From assembly GCF_033115175.1 (NCBI RefSeq), contig NC_084834.1, positions 85,978,462 through 86,042,461 of the forward strand: a DNA stretch of 64,000 nucleotides, read 5' to 3'. Positions within the stretch are counted from its first letter, which is position 1, and each line of letters starts with the position of its first letter. The position numbers and the translations under genes were made by a program. The DNA comes from Lepus europaeus. Lineage: Eukaryota > Chordata > Mammalia > Lagomorpha > Leporidae. Shown piece by piece: positions 10,561 to 19,640 of this stretch. The notes beneath the pieces are model-generated. The model did not search any database. It had not been told where the DNA came from and saw only the letters and a program-made list of their open reading frames with translations.

Positions 10561-11130
10561 TCATTCTCCTGGTCTCTAATAAAGTAGACCCAGGAGGTAG
10601 CCTCTATGATGTCAGTCAAGGGGGTGCTCAACCCAACCCTGATTTTAAGATTTTATTTAATGTCAGGGTGAGCTAAAAAAACTATGGTCATGGGCAAATT
10701 CTGACAATTAGTATTTTCCTGCGAGTTAAAACTGTGCCCATGAGGAGAACTATGACCTTTTAGGTAAGATCAACTGTGGTGACCTTGCATACTTTGAGAC
10801 CATAAGTGCAATTTCCTATCTATCCCTCAGTTTGGTTTAAAAGGGGAGTTCTGCCCATTTACCGTGTACACTGAAAAATCAATCTAGCTGTTACATTATT
10901 TCATAGTTTAACCTCTTATTCTGGCTATGCTGTTTGGTCCTCTATACTGTGGCCCGGCATTATTACAGAAAAGGTCAACCACTCCTTACATAAGGTCTGG
11001 GGATCAAACCGTACATCACAGTGGAGAGTCCTGCAGAACTGTAGTAACTTCCCTTCTGGAAGAGAAAAGAGGAGAAGTGAGGCAATGAGTCGGGTCTCTA
11101 GACTGACTTACTGGGCTTTCAGATTTAACT
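10561..11130 (-). pseudogene. ERV capsid-region remnant
   Basis: No continuous frame remains. The order relative to the nucleocapsid implies capsid. Short conserved blocks match the L1 chimera segment at 20240-20640 (for example 'gcccatgaggaraa' and 'gctatgct...attacagaaaa'). Capsid family motifs are not visible, so this call rests on position and on that homology. Confidence 0.5.
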
Positions 11131-11345
11131 GGTGGTTTAACCAGTGCTTACTGCGTAGCATGACTTAGAGGAGAAATTGTGGCAGAGGTGTCTGCCATCC
11201 TTTGGCTTCCGGATTACTTACCGTGTAGCCAGTGGGTTATGGGCCTGGGTTTCCGGGTTTAACTAGTCTTATCGTGTAACCCATAAGTAAGTTTTTGGGC
11301 TTCCAGGCTTTCACCATGTAGCCTGTGGACACTAGAGCTTTCTTG
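11130..11345. repeat. diverged tandem repeat inside the ERV
   Basis: Four to five imperfect units share a pattern like gggcttccgggttt followed by a taccgtgtagcc-type block, starting near 11133, 11207, 11248 and 11297. Unit length is about 50-70 bases and identity is low. I see no counterpart in the two L1 chimeras. Confidence 0.5.
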
Positions 11346-11578
11346 GGCTCCTGGAACCCAGTTCTCTAGCATCTGCCGCATAATCATCTCCCATCATCTC
11401 TAAGGCTCTTTTGGAACATTTTCTCCCTTTTGGCTAGACCTCTCGTTTGATCCACATTTGAACTAGCAATACATTTGAACTAGCAATGCCTGGTTGTTCA
11501 GCGTTAGCTGGACGGAGACTTTGTCAGTCCCTCTTTAAAGGATCTGGCTTCTGAGCCAGAGACTGGAGCAGCTATAGC

Positions 11579-12521
11579 AAGGGCCGGGGCACGCAGATCC
11601 ACATCCAGCAGATTGGGCCGGGCATGGTGCAGCAGATCCAGACGGTCTGCATCGAGTGCAAGGGCCAGGGCGAGTGCATCAACCCCAAGGACCGCTGCGA
11701 GAGCGGCAGCGGCACCAGGGTGACCCGCAAGAAGAAGATCATCGAGGTCCACGTGGAGAAAGGTATGAAGGATGGGCAAAAGATTCTGTTTCACGGCGAA
11801 GGCAACCAGGAGCCTGAGCTGGAGCCTGGCGATGTCATAATTGTGCTTGATCAGAAGGATCATAGTGTCTTTCAGAGGCGAGGCCACGACCTGATCATGA
11901 AAATGAAAATCCAGCTCTCTGAAGCTCTGTGTGGCTTCAAGAAGACGATAAAGACGCTGGATGATCGGACCCTGGTCATTACGTCCAAGTCAGGTGAGGT
12001 GGTAAAGCATGGGGACCTGAAGTGCGTGTGCAACGAGGGCATGCCGGTCTACAAGGAGCCCCTGGAGAAGGGCATGCTGATCATCCAGTTCCTCGTGGTC
12101 TTTCCCAAGAAGCACTGGCTTTCTCCAGAGAAGCTGCCCCAGCTGGAGGCCTTGCTCCTGCCCCGGCAGAAGGTCCGGATCACGGACGACATGGAGCAGG
12201 TGGAGCCGAAGGAGTTCAACCCCGGCAAGCAGAGCTGGCGCCAGCACCGGGAGGCCTACGACGAGGAGCATGATGGGCCCCAGGCTGGAGTGCAGTGCCA
12301 GACGGCCTGATGGGCGCCAGCGCTGCGGCATGGCCGGCACGTGGTGAATGTAACGTTGGCACAATGAGAATGGCCTCGCTTTCACGGCCTCGTGTTTGGG
12401 GTGTCCTGTGTATGTGTTCAGCATCCTCCACTGCTGAGTGTCCTCTTGGTTTTTTTTGGTTGTAACTTAAGTTATAGCTTAATTTATATTTAAATGTTTT
12501 AAGTGTCAATCAAAAAAAAAA
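11579..12521 (+). pseudogene. DNAJA4: DNAJA4 retrocopy, 5'-truncated, with long open frame
   Basis: This is an intronless copy of DNAJA4, a type I Hsp40 co-chaperone. It starts within the zinc-finger region (KGRG, then [10 protein letters not shown]) and runs to the family C-terminus GVQCQTA and a TGA at 12308-12310, then about 200 bases of 3'UTR and A10. The open frame from the first ATG (11624) is 228 codons with no stop. It covers the last zinc motifs and both substrate-binding domains. The J-domain and G/F region are absent, and one zinc cysteine is lost (CESG for CESC). DNAJA1 fits less well ([22 protein letters not shown] and [18 protein letters not shown] are A4-like). GC content far above its surroundings reflects its mRNA origin. 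It is inserted into the ERV on the opposite strand with a short duplication (ctatagc). Expression is not implied. Confidence 0.92.
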
Positions 12522-14110
12522 ACTATAGCTGAAGTTTAGCATCATTTCACATCTTGCCATCACTTTTAATCTAAACAGCGATTGGTTATTATCTCTGCAA
12601 GGTGAGAGATATCTCTTTTGACATCTCCAGGGGCCCTCTGGGGATGTCAAAAGTCTGGATAATTTAGAACTTTGATTTTCAGAATGTCTGTTAAAGGTGC
12701 CAAGAGAACTTAGAGTATCTGGTCAAAATAGAATTCCTTAACATCCTGAAATGATAGCCATTCATTAGTCAGGGTGATTTTTACACTTTTAAACCAGATC
12801 TGATCATAATACTTAACAATGCTTTTCATCAATCTGAACTTAACAGAGGCAGTAGAGTACACAATAGATTACTTGGGCAGAACATGAATTCTATGTCTCT
12901 TGTTGTCGAATAAACCAGACATAAAAAAACCTTGCACGTAAGAGTTCACATAATTCAGAACTATTTAACAGAGTCAAAAAGGGCTTACAGGACCTAACTC
13001 TAGAAATGGCAGAGCAACCGATTAAGCAGACACTGTTAAAATAGACATTACAGTTTTTGCAAAAACAGATTCCAAGATTTACGACTTAGACCATTTTCAG
13101 ATATTTACTAACATTAGTGCACATGTTTTTAAAAACCTCATTGTTGTAACAGAAGATCAGACTTCAACTTTAGGTCAATGTAATTTTGGCATTAGCACTC
13201 AACTTAAAGAAAACTCTGTAAACAATTTTAAAGTTGTAAACCTTTTAAAACTTCTCATGACTTACTCACACCTTCTGAAACTTTATACCTGTAGTTACTT
13301 TTACATAATCTTGAATTGTTATGTATGGACAATCTATGAGAATACATGCTAACAAACTCAAACAGTCTCTCTTATCGAATTCAAGATGTGAAAAGTACAC
13401 AATACATTTCCCCACATTTTGCTTAGCATTGATGCCTAGATGGCTTAAGACACTGAGTTATTAATAAATACCACACCATTATCTGAATTAAAAGTCAAAA
13501 TTACATTTCCATGCTTTTAAGCAACATAAGAATAACTCCTCCTGGACAGCAAACATGTTTACAACTTTGAAAAGATCTTCATCGTTAAGAGAAACAAGTT
13601 TAAAGCATATCAAAGACATGTAAGACTGAGCAAGTGAGCTACCAAGCAAACCGAAGGGCTTTTGCATTAACTTAATTCTCTGAACCAATCTGTATTGGCT
13701 TACTTTAGTTAACAACATAAAGGCTTGTATACACAGAATTTACTCATTTTCGTAAGGCCACTCTAGCTGGAAAGCAAGAACACGAATACAACATAGGTCT
13801 GACATCATTTACATTTTAATACATTTCACATAACCTGAATTGACTCAAACAGCTGTTACTTTAACAAATTTTAGAGTCTCATCCTTTGAGAGTTCCAGGG
13901 ATCTGACTGGAAGCCCAAAGTTGGAAGACTCGGTTTAGAATTTAAGCTGTCAGAGTCAAGCGGTTTAGCCAACAATTAGTACAGATGGGTAATCACTCAA
14001 ACACTGAAAACAGATAAACAACATAAACAACTTCGCGTTGCAGTTTTCCCAATCAAGACTCATAATGGCAATAGAAAAACACGAAACCTTCAAGGCACGT
14101 GAACGAACAC
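12522..14110 (-). other. ERV internal AT-rich non-coding region
   Basis: In retroviral order this is where matrix and N-terminal gag should lie, yet it is AT-rich and closed in all frames. The part at 12530-12900 aligns by eye with 21550-22010 of the L1 chimera (for example 'tatctggt...aaata.gattccttaa' and 'aacataatagattactt'). Its origin is unknown. Confidence 0.5.
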
Positions 14111-15188
14111 TCTCATATTGAATTGGAAATTCCTCCAGGGGAGGAAAAAAAGGCAGCCCTGGGGGAGGGGGGTGCTCTCCCTAGAGATATCTAGCTATGC
14201 CTGCCTGGGTGCAGCATGCCACGTGGACTGGAATAGAGTGCAGAGAAAGGCTGTGGTCCCCCATTTACGGGGAAGACTGCACACACCGGGGCCTGGTAGG
14301 ACTGGCCGTGGGGTTGGGTAGGTGCGCCATTTCACCAAAAGTGCTGGGAACCTCCTATAATTCAACCAAAGCCAGATCAATCAGGACTACTGCAAACACT
14401 CAGTCAATTAAAACAGATAGTTAACTTTAGCTCCTTTCCAGATTCAGTCCTCAGACAATCAAAGCTTAGCAATAGTAATAGCTCACAAAAACTTCAAGAC
14501 GCACCAAAGCTGCCATAAGCTGCAAAGATGGAAAACCTTCTACCAGGTTGGAAAGGGTTAACTGGTAACAGCTTTTCCCTAGGTGGAGAAACCTGTGGAA
14601 TTCCCTCTCCCTTTCTCCTGGCCAGGAATGGAGATGAAGAGAGCAAAGAGTGGGGGAGGGAGCCCCGGGAGGAGGAGGAAGGCAGAAAGCAACAGAGGAC
14701 AAGATGTGAGCGGCTGCCCTCACCTTCCCCTACGAATCTCAGCTGGAGAAGAGCATAGGGAAAGGCCCTGATGTCTGGTGGCTGAGTGGGGTTCGAAATC
14801 TCCTATCGCTCAAGATTCCCCGCTACCAAGTTGTCCGAGTTTACCTGGAGGGCCAATATTAGCCTCGACCAAAGCTAAGCCCTGCTCGCATAGCAGTAGG
14901 CAGCATGACCAGGCGTCCCTCCAAGAGAGAGACCTGGTCCTCAGGTCACAGTCCGGCCGCCGGGAAGCCAAAGCAAGCTCAGGGGGTCTCCAGGCTCCCA
15001 GCCAACTGCCCTTTCTAATCGCCCTCCTGTTCCTTACAATCCCTCTGGAGTTTCGGCTGTAACTAAGCCGTGGCTGGGGGGACTCTGCGTTCTCGGAGAG
15101 CTGTGGGGTGCCGGACACTCAACGGTCACTTCCACAGATCCGGTTCCGCTTGAGGGAAGGAATACTGACCTCCGATGTCTTCTTAAAA
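14111..15188 (-). other. ERV leader region
   Basis: This GC-richer sequence lies between the primer-binding site and the AT-rich block, and is probably the untranslated leader and packaging region. Several short open frames exist on both strands, but none resembles gag. I could not identify a splice donor with confidence. Confidence 0.45.
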
Positions 15189-15205
15189 TCCCTTCGTGGT
15201 TGCCA
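15189..15205 (-). other. primer-binding site, tRNA-Arg(TCG)-like
   Basis: On the minus strand TGGCAACCACGAAGGGA lies seven T's after the CA that ends U5. It is complementary to the 3' end of the vertebrate tRNA-Arg with TCG anticodon plus CCA, with one mismatch (TGGCA where TGGCG is expected). Confidence 0.75.
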
Positions 15206-15212
15206 AAAAAAA

Positions 15213-15460
15213 TGTTACCGGAGAAATTGCAGGGTTCTTGTCTTCGCGCAAGAAAGAATTCAGGCGTGAGACAGAGAGTAGTGGGAGGTAAAATAGCAAG
15301 GTTTATTAGGAAGGGACATCTGTAAGGATGGATGGGCACCTCTCCAGACAGAGCCTGAGAGACTGGGGAGGAGGAAGGAGGGAGGTTACATGTTGAGTGG
15401 AGAGATTACACCTGACCAGGCCAGGCGGGCGGCTCAGCAAAGATGCAGAGAGCCGAGCGC
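15213..15460 (-). repeat. 5' LTR, R-U5 only
   Basis: R (about 15460-15284) matches 7207-7026. AATAAA is at 15302-15307. U5 (about 15283-15213) ends in CA. There is no U3: the sequence right of 15460 is SPC25 retrocopy, so this terminus begins at the inferred cap site. Confidence 0.85.
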
Positions 15461-15985
15461 CCACCATTTTTTTTTTTTTTAAATTGATAGTCTAAGTCAA
15501 TCTTTATACAGATCCACAGGTTTCTGCAGCCTTTTCATTCTCTCTTGATTAGCTTTGTTAGCTGCAGAAATAGTTTCCTTCTTCCTGAAATAGTCCTCCT
15601 TAAGATCGTGGAGGTCTGCTATGAGTACTTTCAATTTTTTGCCTTTGCCTTTTATTTCAACTAGAACAATTTATGTTATTTTTTATTGAATCAGCTTATT
15701 CTGTCTGTAGATCTGAATTTTCTATTCCAGAAACATCTCAACCAGTCCTTCTTCTTCCTTTAATTTCACAGACAGCTTTTCTGTAAGTGATTTAATGGAG
15801 CCTTTACAGGTATCTTAGTCCCACCATCTGACAGAGTGTCACTGAGGGTACTATTGAATTTTATCTCAAAGTCATCTCCACTTTCATTGAATGTGCCAGT
15901 TTGCCCTCCACCATACGTAAGACAATGCTTACAGAGCAAGCCTGAGCCCTGCTGCCTTCCCCTCACCCATTCTCTGCAGCCTTCA
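15461..15985 (-). pseudogene. SPC25: SPC25 processed pseudogene, N-terminal part
   Basis: The minus-strand ATG at 15912-15914 begins MVEGKLA, matching the SPC25 start. The recognisable order is a segment ending EKLSVKLKEEEGLVEMFLE (near 15725-15790), then [34 protein letters not shown] (about 15520-15640), then DLYKD and a stop where the parent has Arg. This is the N-terminal coiled coil that pairs with SPC24 in the NDC80 complex. Frameshifts and in-frame stops are present. The copy breaks at an A-rich stretch at 15461-15480, where the retroviral element was inserted, and resumes at 7013. About 70 bases of 5'UTR precede the ATG. Confidence 0.9.
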
Positions 15986-16039
15986 GTCAGGTGGGTCTTC
16001 AGCCCAGCGCCTACAGCTGAGCAAAACTGCTTTCAAACA

Positions 16040-18300
16040 CAGCACGCCTCCCCTCAGAAACATCAACTCTTTTTCTCCTTTGACCCCATGTAATTTTGCT
16101 TTGTTTTAAATTCATTTATTTTTCCTTGGAATTTAATCAGTTCTTTCCATCTATTCTAATTTATTGGGGTACATAGAGTAGTTTATTTGAAATATTTTTT
16201 GATGTGTGCACATATTGTTATCAGCTTTCCTCTAATGTTACTTTTGTTGTATCGCATTGATATTGATCTAATGCTTCCATTGACACTTGTAATAGGAAAA
16301 TTCATTATTCCTTTAGAATATGTCCAGTGATCTGTCAGTCATTCACAATCATATTTTTATATTTCTGTGTGTGTATACAAATATGTATATTCCACTGTTC
16401 TTGTCAGCAGTTTCTAGTTTCGTTCCATGATTGTTTGAGAAAATAAATAATATGATTTTAATTTTTTTAATTTATGCAGACTTGATTTGTGGCCTAACAT
16501 TTGATCATTCCAAGGGAATAACCTAAGCATTGAAGAGAAAAATGCAGATTCTGTAACTTTTAGGTGAAATATTCTTTATATGTCTGTTAGGTTCATTTAT
16601 TGTATCATATGACTCAACTTCAAACTGTCTTTGCTAATTTTCTGTCTACATCTTCTAGCCATTGATAAAAATGGGGTATTGAAGTTTCCCGCTATAATTT
16701 TGTTAGAGTCTATCTTCTTAGATCTAATAATATTTTGTTGATGTATTTCAGTGATTCTATACTGAGGGCATACTTATTTACAATTATTATATCTTCTTGC
16801 TGAATTGGTCCTGTTATCAATATATAATAAACCATTTTTTGCATAGTTTTTCATTTACAGTTTGTTTTATACAGTAAAATATTTCCAACCATTCACTTTT
16901 TCTGTTTTTTTTTTTTAACCTGTAAAGTGAGTTTTTTGAAAGCAGCATATTTTGGAACCTCATTTTTTAATCAATTTAACTAGCTGATACTTTTTGTTCA
17001 TATTTTGTTTATCTGGAAAAGAGTTTATTTCATCTTTGTGCCTGAAGAATAGCTTTGCTGAAACTTTCTTTCTAGTTTTGCAGGTTTTTTTTTTTTTTTG
17101 GTTGTTTGTTTGTTTTGAGACTTTGAATATATCCTCCAATTTTCTTCTAGCCTGTAAGCTTTTCGCCAAGAAATCAGCTGGTAGTATGATGGATATTCCT
17201 TTCTATGTAACTTGATCATTCTTTTAAATCTGGGATTTCTTTTCTTACCTCTCTTCCCCTCTTTTTTATGGTTTGACCATAATAGGTATTTAAGAGTGTT
17301 TTTTGTTGATTCTATTTGAGATTATACAGTTCCTAGACCTGGATCCAAATCTCCCAAGATTTGGAAAGTTCAGCTATTATATCATTAGCTAGGCTGTTAA
17401 TGGTGTTTTTCTTCTCTTTTCCTTCAGGAATTCCAGTAAAATGAATATTTGTTTAGTATTGATATCATGCAAGATTCATAGACTTCCTTCATTCTTTTAT
17501 TTCTTTTTATATGATTAGGTTATTTCAAAAGGCTTATCCTTGACTTTAGAAATTCTCTTCCTTAGTTCGCTGAATAAAGTTTTCAGATTCAAGATTTATT
17601 ATTTATCATTTTTATGATTGCTATCCCCTTGTTTAACTTTTCATTCATATCTTGCATATTTTCCTTGTTTCTCTGAATTATCTATCTGTATTCTCTTGTA
17701 TGTAATTGAGATTCCTTAGGATCATTATTTTGAATTATTTTTTTAGGCATTTCAGAGATTTCCTTTAACCTGACATCTATTTATGGAGAACTAATTTGTT
17801 TTCAGATACTTTCTTATGTTTGCTGTGTTGCTGTGTTGATGTCTGTAAGTCTAGATGGACAGTTTCTATTCCAATTATGGAGCAGCTTTTGATTAAGTGA
17901 CATGTGAGTCAATAGGAATTACTTTGTATTTGGCTCTAGGTTAGTCCAGTAGTATAGCCGCCTTGTTAGTTCTTCATCTGTCATCAATATCAACAGATTT
18001 TACAAGTGCCTGAGATATCTAGATTATAGCAAAACATGAAGTTAGTGTTGTAACTTTATAGTGGTTGTAGGCCTCCAAAATCTGTGTCCTCAGGCCTTGC
18101 AAAAATCTTATGTAATTTTTTCATCCTTATCTAATTTTTTTCAGATCGCTAAAATTGGTATTTTCTGTTTATTTTTGTTCTTCCTATATATCTATATCTT
18201 ATTCAGTATCTTATTTGTGAATCACTACATTCAAAATATAAACTAAGCATCAAACACTGATAATTCTAAGTCACAGTCTTCTATGAGGATTATTTGAACA
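16040..18300 (-). mobile_element. ancient L1, 5' half (ORF1 and start of ORF2)
   Basis: The minus strand shows antisense L1 ORF2 endonuclease-region landmarks ('attgataaaaatggggtattgaagtttccc' near 16660) and an ORF1-like stretch near 17410-17450 ('ttcaggaattccagtaaaatgaatattt'). The order continues that of 1530-5840, so both are probably one element split by the SPC25 retrocopy. All frames are broken. The end near 18300 is approximate. Confidence 0.6.
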
Positions 18301-18379
18301 CTTTCCTACAGTGTATTTTTTTCACATACAAGCTAAAATATTTTAAAATATATATTTAAAATTATGTCATTTTTCAGTT

Positions 18380-18906
18380 CAGACCTTACCAAAACTTCCC
18401 TACACAATCATATTCAAATCCTAATTCTCCAGCATGCTGTAGAAGATTTATAAAAATTGTGCCCCATTCACCACTTTGAATTTCTCTCCCATAATGCTCC
18501 ACTAAGCTGTTCTACCTTCCCCACTGGTATACACATATATCAAGTTAGTTGCTTCTTTGGAGCACCTATACTATCTCTTCCTTCTTACTGGGGAGTTCTT
18601 ACCCCATGTTTTCTCATGCTGTGCTTCATTCAGATCCTTGCTTACCTTCTTCCTAGAAGAATTGATTCTATCAGAAGTCCTTGTTATCCTCTATCACTCT
18701 GTAACCCTTGTTATGCTTTCTCTCTTTAGGGAACTTGTAATAGGCTAATGTTTTATATTTAGTTCTTTATTTGTCCATTTTTATTATGTCTTTCAATAAA
18801 ATCTAGTTTCTATGTGGATTTGTATTGCTAAAATTTCACAAATTATTTAAAAGAAAACTTATGGTCAGTACCTGGCAGATGGTAGGTACCCAATAAATAT
18901 TTTTTT
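18380..18906 (+). repeat. L2 remnant, 3' end
   Basis: The final 'agtacctggcagatggtaggtacccaataaatattt' is the diagnostic L2 3' end ('cctggcacatagtaggtgctcaataaatattt' in the family). The L1 chimera landed in this terminal motif. The L2 tail continues after 24045. Confidence 0.7.
18889..18906. repeat. left target-site duplication of the L1/ERV chimera
   Basis: cccaataaatattttttt is repeated perfectly at 24029-24046 on the other side of the element, and the following aa matches too. A perfect duplication shows 18907-24028 was inserted as one unit. Confidence 0.93.
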
Positions 18907-19340
18907 AATTTTTTTTAAATTTTATTTAATGAATATAAATTTCCAAAGTACAGCTTATGGATTACAATGGCTTCCCCCTCCCACAACTTCCCTCCCACCC
19001 GCAACCGTCCCCTCTCCCGCTCCCTCTCCCCTTCCACTCACATCAAGATTCATTTTCAATTCTCTTTATATACAGATCAATTTAGTATAAAGATTTCAAT
19101 AGTTTGCACCTACATAGAAACACAAAGTTAAACATACTGTTTGAGTACTAGTTATAGCATTAAATCAAAATGTACAGCACATTAAGGACAGAGATCCCAC
19201 ATGAGGAGCAAGTGCACAGTGACTCCTGTTGTTGACCCAACAAATTGACACACTAGTTTATGGCGCCAGTAACCACCCTACGCTCTCATCATGAGTTGCC
19301 AAGGCTATGGAAGCCTTCCAAGTTCGCCGACTCTGATCAT
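18907..19340 (-). repeat. L1 3' end of the chimera
   Basis: Matches the L1 3' ends at 38480-38760, 38825-39155 and 51313-51740. It includes the stretches around 'ccttccatagccttggcaactcatga' and the terminal C/T-rich (antisense) block before the poly-T start. Confidence 0.88.
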
Positions 19341-19640
19341 ATTTACACAAGGTCATAAAAGACAGGGTGAGGATAGTAACCAATGATCCTAAGAGTGGCA
19401 TTTACCAGGCTAGAACAATTATACAGCATTAAGTGGAGAAGAGCACCATCAGTACACACAGGTTGGGAGTAGAGCCATTGGTGGTAGAGTAGAGGTTATG
19501 ATTACAAAGGAATGAGGCCCAAGTGCACTAGACAGGGTCTAGAACAAAGGACAGAGTCATTATTAGAGGAGCTAAGAAAGGTGCTGTCTAAGCTACAATT
19601 AAGTTTTCTGATTGAGAGGCAAATAGAACCTGATAGAAGG
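19341..19640 (-). other. chimera segment of unknown origin
   Basis: About 300 bases lie between the L1 3' end and the ERV-like block. They are shared almost identically with 51745-52040 but not with the ordinary L1 3'UTR at 37862-38760. No open frame of note. Confidence 0.5.

Larger units (their letters stand above)
7026..15460 (-). mobile_element. gammaretrovirus-like ERV with R-U5...U3-R ends
   Basis: The element reads 5' to 3' on the minus strand. It starts with R-U5 (15460-15213), then a primer-binding site (15189-15205), a leader, gag remnants with a zinc knuckle near 10350-10390, pol remnants covering the end of RT and RNase H (about 8400-9740), the transmembrane part of env (about 7725-8110), a purine tract, and U3-R (7593-7026). 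The right copy lacks U3, and the left copy stops 23 bases after AATAAA without U5. That is the structure of genomic RNA, not of a provirus. Both edges fall inside the SPC25 retrocopy with a short duplication. Most of pol and env and all of MA are missing or unrecognisable, and frames are broken throughout. A DNAJA4 retrocopy and a CSINE were inserted later. Confidence 0.85.

Noticed and set aside
11504-12509. Open frames of 97-144 codons antisense to the DNAJA4 retrocopy
   Set aside because: They are shadows of a GC-rich coding sequence; the plus-strand frame matches DNAJA4 throughout.
7026-15460. Ordinary provirus with two LTRs
   Set aside because: The right terminus has no U3 and the left has no U5; both edges fall at the predicted cap and cleavage sites and abut SPC25 sequence.
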